In this document: positions 9,459-17,242 of the stretch, in pieces
Position numbering within the stretch: the stretch's first letter is position 1
How the letters are laid out: the number at the start of each line of letters is the position of its first letter
Source of the DNA: Vagococcus fluvialis bH819
GTDB lineage: Bacteria; Bacillota; Bacilli; Lactobacillales; Vagococcaceae
DNA: 64,000 bases
Direction: 5' to 3'
Assembly (NCBI RefSeq): GCF_900163795.1
Contig: NZ_FWFD01000002.1
Coordinates: 1 to 64,000 of the forward strand
Notes under the pieces: model-generated
Seen by the model: the letters and a program-made list of their open reading frames with translations, nothing else
What the model was told of the DNA's origin: nothing
The model's database searches: none
Translations under genes and position numbers: made by a program

Positions 9459-9644
9459 CTATAATAAGTCAGCGTCCTTCAATATACTCCGTTCAGTTCC
9501 CTTTTTTAGTTCACCTTGAGGAATAATGATAGGCCTCGTTAGTCCAGGTTTTGTCATTTTTATATGAGAACCCTTACCACCATTAACTTTTGTAAAGCCA
9601 TGATTTTTTAAAAACGCGACCATTTCTTTTTGTGTCATCGGCAT
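9459..9644 (-). CDS. hicA: HicA-family toxin (mRNA interferase)
   Basis: A 61-residue double-stranded-RNA-binding-fold toxin. The sequence MTQKEMVAFLKNHGF, then GGKGSHIKM with the catalytic His, then PGLTRPIIIPQ and the C-terminal lysine-rich segment match HicA. I place the start at ATG 9644, ten bases after AGGAGG; a second ATG at 9638 is possible, and longer upstream starts run back into the promoter. First gene of hicAB. It should cleave mRNA when HicB is lost (family knowledge). Confidence 0.88.
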   Translation of the reverse strand: MPMTQKEMVAFLKNHGFTKVNGGKGSHIKMTKPGLTRPIIIPQGELKKGTERSILKDADLL

Positions 9645-9669
9645 GTGCACGATACCTCCTGACATGATT

Positions 9670-9698
9670 ATTATAGCACGTGTTACACGTGTAATCAA
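9670..9698 (-). promoter_or_regulatory. hicAB promoter with double CACGTG operator
   Basis: Minus strand: TTGATT (9698-9693), exact 17-base spacer, TATAAT (9675-9670). The spacer holds two palindromic CACGTG hexamers (9677-9682 and 9686-9691) three bases apart. This arrangement suits autorepression by the HicB dimer or HicAB complex. Confidence 0.8.
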
Positions 9699-9727
9699 AA
9701 ATTAGAGAATAAATGTTTACTTTGTTT

Positions 9728-9766
9728 AATCCGGATTCAAAAGACAGCGCCTTTTTCACCACTCTA
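9728..9766 (-). repeat. Structured repeat R5 (minimal remnant)
   Basis: Minus strand: left end AGAGTGGTGAAAAAGGCG joined directly to the right end CTGTCTTTTGAATCCGGA. All inner arms are gone, leaving only the outer ends of the family unit. Confidence 0.6.
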
Positions 9767-9853
9767 GTGTGTAACACAGTATAATTAGTGTGCAATAGGT
9801 AAAGGACTATGCCAATTGTAGAAAGCGTTTCAGAAGTTGGCACGGCTATTGCA
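9765..9853 (+). promoter_or_regulatory. Sigma-54 promoter with two upstream direct repeats
   Basis: TGGCACGGCTATTGCA at 9838-9853 has GG and GC separated by exactly ten bases, the sigma-54 -24/-12 signature. Upstream, TAGTGTGTAACA (9765) and TAGTGTGCAATA (9786) are direct repeats 21 bases, two helical turns, apart, a plausible enhancer for an activator. These repeats differ from the GATACACT motif near mptR, so another activator is likely. Confidence 0.8.
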
Positions 9854-9912
9854 TATAGTAAGGTGTCAGATAACTTATTGATAATAACAAAAAATTTTAG
9901 GGGGAGTTTTTA

Positions 9913-11163
9913 ATGGATGGATTTGTAAAATTCATGGAAGCAAAGTTTATACCTGTTGCTTCAAAAATTGGGGCACAGCGTCATTTGGTAGCGATTCGTG
10001 ATTCGTTTATGGTGACGATGCCGCTGATGATTTTAGGTGCGTTAGCAGTAATGATCAATAACTTACCAATTCCAATTTTCCAAGATTTCATGAACAATAT
10101 TTTCGGAGGTGAAGCTTGGAAGGGCTTTGGTGGAAGTGTTTGGAATGGAACTTTTGCAATTATTTCAGTGGCAATTGCCTTTTTAGTAGCATATAACTTA
10201 ACAAAAGGATACGGAAAAGATGGTGTCGCAGCCGGAATTGTCTCATTAGGTTCATTCTTTGCCTTAGGTGGCGCAACTGGTATGGCTTCAACTGGTCTTT
10301 TTATCGCTTTAATTGTCGGAATGGTTTCAGCTGAATTATTCGTTCGTTTAATCGGGAATGAAAAATTAGTGATTAAAATGCCAGATGGTGTTCCACCAGC
10401 AGTGGCGAAATCATTTGCTTCTTTACTACCAGCTATGATTATTATCAGTTTATTCGGTTTAGTAGCTGCTGTTTTTGCTGCTGTTGGAGTAACAGATATT
10501 GTTGCATCATTCTACAAAGCAGTTCAAGAGCCATTTATGGGATTAGCTAATACTTACCCATCAGCACTTTTAATAGCCTTCATTACACCGTTCTTATGGT
10601 TCTTTGGTTTACATGGTGCTAATATGATTGATCCGTTTCTACAATCAATCAATATTCCAGCGATTGATGCGAATGCTTTAGCTGTGTCTGCAGGAGAAAA
10701 GGCACCTTACATTGTCAACAAACCTTTTATTGATTCATTTGTTAACTTAGGTGGAACAGGTGCAACATTAGGGCTGATTATCGCCATCTTTTTAGTCGGA
10801 AGAAAGCATAAATCTTTCATGATGGTTAACAAATTAAGTGCAGGACCAGGATTGTTTAATATTAATGAGCCAATGTTATTTGGTTTACCAATTGTGTTAA
10901 ACCCAATCATGTTTATTCCATTTATTTTAGTACCAATGGTTTTAGTAACAACGGCGTACTTCTCAACTAAAATGGGTATTGTGCCAGTTGCGACGGTTAT
11001 CCCACCTTGGGTAACACCACCAATTTTAGGTGGCTTAATTGCCACAGCAAGCTTCAAAGGTGCCATCTTAGCAGCCGTTAACTTATTAATTTCAATTGTA
11101 ATCTACATTCCTTTTGTAAAAATCAGTGTTATTCAAGAATTGAAAAAAGAAGCTAATATTTAA
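9913..11163 (+). CDS. PTS EIIC, lactose/cellobiose family (orphan)
   Basis: A 416-residue membrane component of a lactose/cellobiose-type PTS (CelB-like), with about ten hydrophobic segments, the family segments KMPDGVPPAVAKSFASLLPA (about 156-175) and FNINEPMLFGLPIVLNP (about 315-331). No EIIA or EIIB lies nearby, so it must borrow them from another locus. It stands alone between the hicAB promoter region and a terminator, behind a sigma-54 promoter. Gram-positive sigma-54 promoters typically drive PTS genes through PRD-containing activators; none is adjacent. The sugar cannot be told from sequence; beta-glucosides or chito-oligosaccharides are typical for the family. Confidence 0.88.
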   Translation: MDGFVKFMEAKFIPVASKIGAQRHLVAIRDSFMVTMPLMILGALAVMINNLPIPIFQDFMNNIFGGEAWKGFGGSVWNGTFAIISVAIAFLVAYNLTKGYGKDGVAAGIVSLGSFFALGGATGMASTGLFIALIVGMVSAELFVRLIGNEKLVIKMPDGVPPAVAKSFASLLPAMIIISLFGLVAAVFAAVGVTDIVASFYKAVQEPFMGLANTYPSALLIAFITPFLWFFGLHGANMIDPFLQSINIPAIDANALAVSAGEKAPYIVNKPFIDSFVNLGGTGATLGLIIAIFLVGRKHKSFMMVNKLSAGPGLFNINEPMLFGLPIVLNPIMFIPFILVPMVLVTTAYFSTKMGIVPVATVIPPWVTPPILGGLIATASFKGAILAAVNLLISIVIYIPFVKISVIQELKKEANI

Positions 11164-11170
11164 AAGAATC

Positions 11171-11208
11171 ATCTCACTCGACAGTTAAAATTCGGGTGAG
11201 ATTTTTTA
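11171..11208 (+). terminator. Terminator after the orphan EIIC
   Basis: ATCTCACTCG pairs with CGGGTGAGAT (one G-U) and is followed by TTTTTTATTTT. It reaches the stop codon of the convergent DUF1722 gene. Confidence 0.8.
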
Positions 11209-11574
11209 TTTTGGAAATAAAATTCGGGATTGTAAGAGATATTTTTTATCATATTTGATACTCAAATTTTGACAAAAACTTCGAATGTCTTCTTCATCAA
11301 GGGGCAGACTATTTAACAATGCTTGAAACTTTTCTTTTTCTTCTGATGTGGCACATTTTTTGAAGTAGCCCCAAACATGTTGGTAGGCATTGGTTAGGGA
11401 ACCTTTTGTAGGTGGCGTTTGTTCTGCATGTAAGATAGCTTCTTTAAATTCTTCTTCTAAATTCTCATTTGTAGTAGAAAATAATTGTCTAATATATAAG
11501 TACTCTTTTTGGGAATGAGCCATGACAAAGTATTTTTGATACGCCCATTCATTTTCAAGAATTTTAGTCATCAT
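11206..11574 (-). CDS. DUF1722 (YbgA-like) protein
   Basis: A roughly 122-residue protein whose start (ENEWAYQKYFVMAHSQKEYLYIRQL) matches the DUF1722/YbgA family, in which this His-Ser-Gln segment is conserved. Molecular function is unknown. ATG codons at 11574 and 11571 both follow GGAGG at acceptable distance; I use the first. It begins 15 bases after the ABC permease stop, so it is probably the last gene of a peptide/ABC operon. Its role there is not evident. Confidence 0.75.
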   Translation of the reverse strand: MMTKILENEWAYQKYFVMAHSQKEYLYIRQLFSTTNENLEEEFKEAILHAEQTPPTKGSLTNAYQHVWGYFKKCATSEEKEKFQALLNSLPLDEEDIRSFCQNLSIKYDKKYLLQSRILFPK

Positions 11575-11589
11575 CAAAGACCTCCAAGC

Positions 11590-12747
11590 TTATTTAACAC
11601 GTTTTTTTCTATTTCTAGGATAGAAGATAAAACATAGCATCATAGTAATATAAAATAGTAATACTTTGATTCCCATGATAAAGGAGATGTTAAAATTGTC
11701 AATGTTATATTGATAGACACCGGTGGTAATGTCATAGCAGTAAATATAAGTCATTGGTAGATATTGGGCATTTTCTTGAATGGGTTGAATAAAGTTAACT
11801 AAAAACATGCTTCCAAATAAAATTATACTTGAAAGCAAGAGGGTGGTTAATTTATTTTTAGAAACAAGTGCAAGCAGATAAGTTAGACAAACTAAAAAAA
11901 TAATCATTAACAGTTGTAAACAGAGGGTTGGTAAAATCGTTTTTTTTACTTCTGCGAAATATATAGTATGAGATGTAAGATTATAGTGTAAAACAGGATA
12001 ATTGAAACTTCCCATTTTAAAAGGAATCGTTGTGATTAAGAAAGCGACTAATAAAGAACATACTAGAAATGAACAGGCGATAACAAGTCCACTGATTAAA
12101 TTTTTGGAATGAGTGATTGCTTTTTTTTGTGGTAATAAGTCCATTTTATTAATATCTTCATGAAAGAACGAACCATATAAATTAGATAAAATAAACAAAA
12201 TAGAGATACTTAAAAGGACAGGGAAAATATAGATAAAAAGGGATAGCGTGTATTGAATGCCAGTATAAGGGTAATTAACGTCTTCGAAAGGAATTGTTTT
12301 CTTAGCTAATGTTTCGTATAGTTTTAAGTCTCTATCTAAAGCGTTGATTAGATCTTTACTGGGTTCAGCATAGCTAGTGCTTTTTTGCGATCTTTTTATG
12401 TTATCAATCTGTTTTAAATAGACATTTTTCCATTCTTCATTATTAAATTCATTTAGAAAAATTTTATCCTGTTCTATTTGTTTTTTTGAATCCACAAGAT
12501 TTTTTTCTAAATAGCTTGCCTTTTCAGAGTTGGAATCTTGTTGTGTGGTAATTTCTTGTTCTAAAGTATAAATATTTTCAGCATTTTGTTGGATATTATT
12601 TCTAATTTGAGTACCTAAACTTCTTTCTAGACTAGCACTATGGTTTAAAAAAGGAGGAATACTAATAGCTAAAAATAATAAACATAAAGGAATCCATGTT
12701 GTTTTTTGTTTAATAACTTGTTTTACTAGAAAAATAAAATGACTCAT
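11590..12747 (-). CDS. ABC transporter permease with large external loop
   Basis: A 385-residue membrane protein. One N-terminal membrane segment (about 15-33) is followed by a roughly 130-residue hydrophilic, Gln/Glu/Lys-rich, coiled-coil-like extracytoplasmic region (about 40-165), then about five membrane segments and a basic tail (PRNRKKRVK). This is the ABC-2 export/immunity topology rather than an importer. Its start overlaps the ATPase stop by four bases (ATGA), so the two form one transporter. The small secreted peptide upstream suggests export of, or resistance to, a peptide; this is inference. Confidence 0.75.
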   Translation of the reverse strand: MSHFIFLVKQVIKQKTTWIPLCLLFLAISIPPFLNHSASLERSLGTQIRNNIQQNAENIYTLEQEITTQQDSNSEKASYLEKNLVDSKKQIEQDKIFLNEFNNEEWKNVYLKQIDNIKRSQKSTSYAEPSKDLINALDRDLKLYETLAKKTIPFEDVNYPYTGIQYTLSLFIYIFPVLLSISILFILSNLYGSFFHEDINKMDLLPQKKAITHSKNLISGLVIACSFLVCSLLVAFLITTIPFKMGSFNYPVLHYNLTSHTIYFAEVKKTILPTLCLQLLMIIFLVCLTYLLALVSKNKLTTLLLSSIILFGSMFLVNFIQPIQENAQYLPMTYIYCYDITTGVYQYNIDNFNISFIMGIKVLLFYITMMLCFIFYPRNRKKRVK

Positions 12748-13370
12748 AGCTTGGAAACCTCCATTGTTTGATTTTTTAGAAGTAATAAATAATCACAAAA
12801 TTCTTCGATATCTTCTTTATAGTGTGACGATAAAATAATCGTTTTACCTTGTTGCTTTAATTGGGATAAAGTCGTGTACAATATTTTTCTGCTTTCTTCA
12901 TCTAAGCCATTGGTGATTTCATCCATTAACAAGTAATTGGCATCACTGACTAAATATAATGAAATGAGTAATTTTTGTTTCATTCCTAAAGAATATTTTT
13001 TTATAGGTAATCGAATATAATCTTCCATTTGCCATAAAGTAATGATATCTGAAATCTCTTTTGATGAATGCCATTGTTTTTTTATAAAAGTTAAATAATC
13101 AAGCCCTGATAAATTAAGATCGAACCATTCATTAGATTCGAAGTAAAAGCAGTGTTTGTTGATTAAAAAATCTGACTTATCTTGAACTTCTTGAATAGAA
13201 AAAGAACCAGAATCTATAGGAGTTAGCCCCATAATTGCTCTGAAAAAAGTTGTTTTACCAGATCCGTTAACGGCAACAATGCCATATAAGTGTCCTTTTT
13301 CAAAAGTAAATGAAAAACCTGTTAAAATAGGGATCCTTTTTTTTATAGTCAAATGATCAATAAGTAGCAT
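12744..13370 (-). CDS. ABC transporter ATP-binding protein
   Basis: A 208-residue single nucleotide-binding domain: Walker A AVNGSGKTT, a YSLGMKQK signature in place of the usual LSGGQ, Walker B YLLMDEITNGLD and a switch histidine in LSSHYKED. The variant signature and short length are usual for ABC-2 exporters and bacteriocin-immunity transporters. Start ATG at 13370 lies five bases after GGAGG; an upstream TTG in frame is part of that ribosome site. A hairpin terminator ends directly before the ribosome site. Partner is the overlapping permease gene. Confidence 0.85.
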   Translation of the reverse strand: MLLIDHLTIKKRIPILTGFSFTFEKGHLYGIVAVNGSGKTTFFRAIMGLTPIDSGSFSIQEVQDKSDFLINKHCFYFESNEWFDLNLSGLDYLTFIKKQWHSSKEISDIITLWQMEDYIRLPIKKYSLGMKQKLLISLYLVSDANYLLMDEITNGLDEESRKILYTTLSQLKQQGKTIILSSHYKEDIEEFCDYLLLLKNQTMEVSKL

Positions 13371-13383
13371 AGTTTCCTCCAAA

Positions 13384-13412
13384 GATAAAAAGACTGATTA
13401 AAAAATCAGTCT
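13384..13412 (-). terminator. Terminator/attenuator between peptide gene and ABC genes
   Basis: On the minus strand AGACTGATT pairs with AATCAGTCT over nine bases, followed by TTTTTATC and then the GGAGG of the ABC ATPase gene. The ABC genes have no obvious promoter of their own here, so they are probably reached by read-through, keeping the peptide in excess. Confidence 0.75.
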
Positions 13413-13455
13413 CTATTTATTTTACAGTGCTGAATGGATAAGAATTTTTTTTCGT

Positions 13456-13713
13456 TTAATAACCACCAGAATAGTAGTTCACATGCTCGTATCTGTTGTA
13501 GTTCCATCCTCCTCCAACCTGATATTCACTAAAACCTGTATAGCGAGATGAATTTGGTATATTAATATACTGATAAGCATGATAATTCATAGTAGTATTA
13601 TAATAAGTGTTATAGTCATATCGATATTTTTTTGTAACGCTAACTGCTGAAGCACTAACTCCGCTAAAAGTAGTTATTCCAAGTATTGATAATAAAAATA
13701 TTTTTTTCTTCAT
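13456..13713 (-). CDS. Small secreted tyrosine-rich peptide (possible bacteriocin-like)
   Basis: An 85-residue protein with a clear signal peptide: MKKK, a hydrophobic core to about residue 20, and an SASA-type cleavage site. The mature part of about 62 residues is unusual: some fifteen tyrosines, many Asn/Thr/Gly, no Cys, ending in VGGGWNYNRYEHVNYYSGGY. The GGxWxY segment recalls lactococcin-972-type bacteriocins, but there it lies near the mature N-terminus while here it is at the C-terminus, so I do not assign the family. AAAAGGATG precedes the ATG. Downstream on the same strand are an attenuator-like hairpin, an ABC-2 transporter and a DUF1722 gene. Confidence 0.65.
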   Translation of the reverse strand: MKKKIFLLSILGITTFSGVSASAVSVTKKYRYDYNTYYNTTMNYHAYQYINIPNSSRYTGFSEYQVGGGWNYNRYEHVNYYSGGY

Positions 13714-14075
13714 TTTGTATCATCCTTTTCTTTTTAATTTGCTAATCGATTAACTTAAATCTAGTATACTTATTTTTAACGAAGGATAAATAAATATTCG
13801 TTATTTTTTAATCATAATATTATTTTTGGATAAATAGAGTGACGTTAATATTTGTTTTTGTGAATATAAGTCTATTATTTTAATATAAAACATCCTTTTA
13901 AAAAATAAACGGTTTTTTTATTTAATTGATTTGATAGTAGTTTTAAATTGCTTTAATTTCATTATGTCTATCTTTAATAAAAATAAATTAAACTGAATTA
14001 GCACAAAGTACTTAAATTAAAAAAATTTAATGATAAAATAGAAACAGTGACTGTAGAAAATAAGGAGGTAAAAAA
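13714..14075. other. AT-rich intergenic region with two promoters
   Basis: 362 bases, strongly A/T. For the peptide gene (minus) a TATACT -10 is at about 13764-13769; just upstream lies the inverted repeat TAACGAA (13777-13783) N13 TTCGTTA (13797-13803), a candidate operator. For the DUF924 gene (plus) TAAAAT at 14034 with a poor TTAAAT -35 is the best promoter. No open reading frame or repeat family member seen in the rest. Confidence 0.5.
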
Positions 14076-14615
14076 ATGAATTACCAAGATATACTAGACT
14101 TCTGGTTCAAAGAAGCAACACCAGAACAACATTTTAAAAAAGATGATGCGTTTGATGCGTTGATTAAAGAACGTTTTTTAGAGTTACACACTAAAGTAGC
14201 ACAAGGTGAGTATGCTAAATGGCGTCAAACAATTCATGGACGTTTGGCTGAAGTTATTGTTTTGGATCAATTTTCAAGAAATTTATTTAGAGGAGAAAAA
14301 GAATCTTTTGCCTTTGATGGGATGGCGCTTGTTTTAGCCCAAGAAGCGATTGCAACAGGTAAGTTAGATCAATTAACAGTGAATGAAAGAGGCTTTTTGT
14401 ATATGCCTTTTATGCACTCAGAGTCTGTTAAAATTCATGAAGAGGCACTTAGTTTATTTTCAGAGGAAGGGTTAGAAAACCAACTTGATTTTGAAGAGCG
14501 TCATTTTGAGATTATCAAACGATTTTCAAGATACCCTCATCGCAATGAGAGTTTACAAAGAGTGTCAACATTAGAAGAAATCGCATTTTTAAAGGAACCA
14601 GGTTCATCGTTTTAA
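14076..14615 (+). CDS. DUF924 family protein
   Basis: A 179-residue soluble protein matching DUF924: start YQDILDFWFKEATPEQHFKK, the central RLAEVIVLDQFSRNLFRG segment (about 57-73), the FLYMPFMHSES segment (about 108-118) and RYPHRNESLQR near the end. The fold is all-helical, TPR-like; biochemical function is unknown. AAGGAGG precedes the ATG. The glycerophosphodiesterase gene follows after 29 bases, suggesting a three-gene operon with it and the HAD gene. Confidence 0.85.
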   Translation: MNYQDILDFWFKEATPEQHFKKDDAFDALIKERFLELHTKVAQGEYAKWRQTIHGRLAEVIVLDQFSRNLFRGEKESFAFDGMALVLAQEAIATGKLDQLTVNERGFLYMPFMHSESVKIHEEALSLFSEEGLENQLDFEERHFEIIKRFSRYPHRNESLQRVSTLEEIAFLKEPGSSF

Positions 14616-14644
14616 AAGAGTAAAAAGGATTTAGTTAGGAGTTT

Positions 14645-16453
14645 ATGATGAAGTATATTAGAGAGAATTTTGTTAAGACATGGGGATTTATTGGAGAGGC
14701 TAAATCTTATTTTCGAGATGTTTTACTGATGCACGGATTTTTGATGTTTTTCTTGAATCCATTTTTAGTAAGTATGACTCGATTTATTTTAAGACAAGGA
14801 AATGTCGCATATCTTTCTTATGATAATATCGGCATGATTTTAAAAGAACATCCTTTTGTTTTTCTAGGATTGATAGGTATGATGTTAATTTTAGTGGTGG
14901 CTGTATTCTTTGAATTCACTTTCTTACTTTTGAGTATTTATTTTATTCAAATAAGACAGCCGATTTCACTGAAACAGTTAATTAAGGGAACGTTTCTACA
15001 ATTAAAGAAAATACGAGTAGGGACGCTACTATTTTTCTTGTTTTATTTTTTCTTGATCTTACCAATTAGTGGGATTAAATTTAATTCGGAATTATTGACT
15101 AAGTTTAAAATACCTGTTTTTCTGTTAGATTTTATTTTTGAAAATAGAATCATTTTTGTAGCGCTATTTATTTTAGCGTATATCTTTTTAATTTATCTAG
15201 CTATTCGCTATATTTTTGCGTTACCCGAGATGATTTTAAAAGATCGTAAATTCAAGGATTCAGTTAAGTTTAGTTGGAATAAAACAAAAGGGAATTTTAT
15301 AAAAATTTTAAGTCAATTTTTAGTGGTGATGGGAACTTTTGTTGGTATCACAGGTGTATCCTATGCTGTGATTATCTTTATCCAACACTTAGTTGAAGAG
15401 TACTTACCTCAGTATGCACTAGGAACAGCAATTGTCTTAATGACAACTCTACAAATAGTTTGGTTATTAAATTTAGTGCTTTCAACTGTGGGAATTTTCT
15501 TTGTAACGATTGATTATATGAACCAAGGTAACTTTTTACCATCACGTCCTTCTTGGTTTGAAGAAGAGGAAAAAAGAGAGACAACTAAATGGGTAAAAAG
15601 ATTAAAATATGCTGGGACAGCTGTTTTAATTATTGGTGTTGTAATTGTTGTGGGAACCTTTAATGAGGATTTTTTAAGCAATCCATCAACCACCAGACCA
15701 ATTACCGTTTCCCATCGTGGTGTAGATAATGCTAATGGGGTTCAAAATTCAATTACTGCTCTAAAGAAAACCAGTCAAGATACACATCCAGATTATATTG
15801 AAATGGACATTCAAGAAACCAAAGACCAGCAATTTGTGGTGTATCATGATTTTAATTTAAAAAGTTTAACAGATGTTAAAAAGAAACCGTATGAATTAAA
15901 CTTGAAAGAGTTAACAGAAATCACAGTTCATGAAAATGGAATGGAAGAAAAAATTGCCTCTTTTGATGATTATTTAGCAGAGGCCAATCGTCAGAATCAA
16001 AAATTAATGATTGAAATTAAACCGACAAAAAATGATAGTCCTGAAATGATTGATAATTTCTTAGCCAAGTATAAAGCAAATATTCTAGAGAATGGTCATA
16101 TTATTCAATCACTCTCTTTTGATATTGTGGAAGAAATCAAGAAAAAAGAGCCGAAGATTGTGGTGGGTTACATTATGCCATTTAGTGTGGCAGGACCACC
16201 TGAGGGCGAGATGGATTTCTTCACATTAGAGTATACAACCTTAAATTCTAACTTCATTAATACAGCTAATGCTGAAGGTAAAGATGTTTATGCTTGGACA
16301 CCTAATGATGAAGAGACCATGACACGGATGATGTTCTACGGAATTGATGGCATCATTACAGATCAAATGGACATGTTAAACAGTACATTGGTGGATGAGT
16401 CAAAAATTACTTATTCGGATAAATTACTTTATTTTGTAATTGGGATGGGTTAA
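14645..16453 (+). CDS. Membrane-anchored glycerophosphodiester phosphodiesterase
   Basis: A 602-residue fusion. Residues 1 to about 345 form a membrane domain with about eight hydrophobic segments (the membrane domain found in Gram-positive GDPD proteins). Residues about 350-585 are a GDPD catalytic domain: VSHRGVDN with the first catalytic His near 357, EMDIQ, VVYHDFNL with the second His, and MIEIKPT with the metal-binding Glu. The catalytic part should face outside and cleave glycerophosphodiesters, possibly lipoteichoic-acid-derived or phospholipid headgroups (inference). Start ATG 14645 follows TAGGAG; a second ATG is adjacent. The HAD gene starts within 20 bases of its stop. Confidence 0.88.
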   Translation: MMKYIRENFVKTWGFIGEAKSYFRDVLLMHGFLMFFLNPFLVSMTRFILRQGNVAYLSYDNIGMILKEHPFVFLGLIGMMLILVVAVFFEFTFLLLSIYFIQIRQPISLKQLIKGTFLQLKKIRVGTLLFFLFYFFLILPISGIKFNSELLTKFKIPVFLLDFIFENRIIFVALFILAYIFLIYLAIRYIFALPEMILKDRKFKDSVKFSWNKTKGNFIKILSQFLVVMGTFVGITGVSYAVIIFIQHLVEEYLPQYALGTAIVLMTTLQIVWLLNLVLSTVGIFFVTIDYMNQGNFLPSRPSWFEEEEKRETTKWVKRLKYAGTAVLIIGVVIVVGTFNEDFLSNPSTTRPITVSHRGVDNANGVQNSITALKKTSQDTHPDYIEMDIQETKDQQFVVYHDFNLKSLTDVKKKPYELNLKELTEITVHENGMEEKIASFDDYLAEANRQNQKLMIEIKPTKNDSPEMIDNFLAKYKANILENGHIIQSLSFDIVEEIKKKEPKIVVGYIMPFSVAGPPEGEMDFFTLEYTTLNSNFINTANAEGKDVYAWTPNDEETMTRMMFYGIDGIITDQMDMLNSTLVDESKITYSDKLLYFVIGMG

Positions 16454-16469
16454 AGAGATGGAGAAAAAA

Positions 16470-17183
16470 ATGAAAGTCGTTATTTTTGATGTGGATGATA
16501 CCCTTTATGATCAGATTGTTCCTTTTGAAGAGGCATTAAAAGCAAGTTTGCCTCATGCAAGTCAAGAGCTTAAAAAAGAATTAAAAGCCTTATATATTCG
16601 CTTTCGCTATTACAGTGATCAGGTATTTCACTTAACAGAAGAGGGAACTCTTTCTTTAGAAGAGATGCGGGTTTACCGAATCCAGGAAGCATTAAAGGAT
16701 TTTGAAGTGAGTATTACCAAAAAAGAGGCAGAAAAATTTCAACAAGCCTATCGAGACAACCAAGGGAAACTAGAAATGAAACCTGAGATGGCTAGCCTAA
16801 TCAAGGAGTTATTGGCTGTGGACATGATGCTAGGTATTTTAACTAATGGACCAACTGAGCATCAAAAAGCTAAGTTAGATCAATTAGGGCTAACTAATCT
16901 AATCTCAAAAGAAACTATTTTTATTTCAGGTGAAGTTGGATTAGCCAAACCCAGTCAAGCGATTTTTCAACATATTGAGACAAAACTAGATAAAACGAGT
17001 GAGCAATTTGTCTATATAGGTGATTCGTATGAAAATGATGTGATTGGTGCTAAATCATCTGGTTGGACGTGTATCTGGTTAAACAAATACGAAAAAGATA
17101 TCAGAGAAGAATCGTTTCAACCAGACATTGAATTAGTAGATTACACACAAATTCGCCAGATGGTTATGGGACTTATCAAATAA
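16470..17183 (+). CDS. HAD-family hydrolase
   Basis: A 237-residue HAD phosphatase with a helical cap. Motif I FDVDDTLYD, motif II LTNGP, motif III lysine in LAKPSQAIF, motif IV GDSYENDVIGA are all present. Substrate unknown; relatives act on small phosphorylated metabolites such as nucleotides or sugar phosphates. I choose ATG 16470 because GGAG lies six bases before it; an ATG at 16458 in frame would add four residues and lacks a proper site. Close behind the glycerophosphodiesterase gene, hence probably cotranscribed. Confidence 0.85.
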   Translation: MKVVIFDVDDTLYDQIVPFEEALKASLPHASQELKKELKALYIRFRYYSDQVFHLTEEGTLSLEEMRVYRIQEALKDFEVSITKKEAEKFQQAYRDNQGKLEMKPEMASLIKELLAVDMMLGILTNGPTEHQKAKLDQLGLTNLISKETIFISGEVGLAKPSQAIFQHIETKLDKTSEQFVYIGDSYENDVIGAKSSGWTCIWLNKYEKDIREESFQPDIELVDYTQIRQMVMGLIK

Positions 17184-17237
17184 AAAAACGCCAACAGATG
17201 TTAAGGAAACAAGTTCCTTCATTTGTTGGCGTTTTTA
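17184..17237. terminator. Bidirectional terminator
   Basis: AAAACGCCAACA pairs with TGTTGGCGTTTT around a loop with inner GGAA/TTCC pairing; A-run before and T-run after serve the convergent HAD (plus) and opuAB (minus) genes. Confidence 0.9.
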
Positions 17238-17242
17238 TCTGG

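Noticed and set aside
9583-9843. An 86-codon frame overlapping hicA
   Set aside because: It covers the hicAB promoter and operator and has no recognisable family; hicA in the other frame has a good site and catalytic His.
9836-9851. A cre site (AGAAAGCGTTTCAG at about 9822) before the orphan EIIC
   Set aside because: The right half does not match TGWAANCGNTNWCA once the central CG is aligned.
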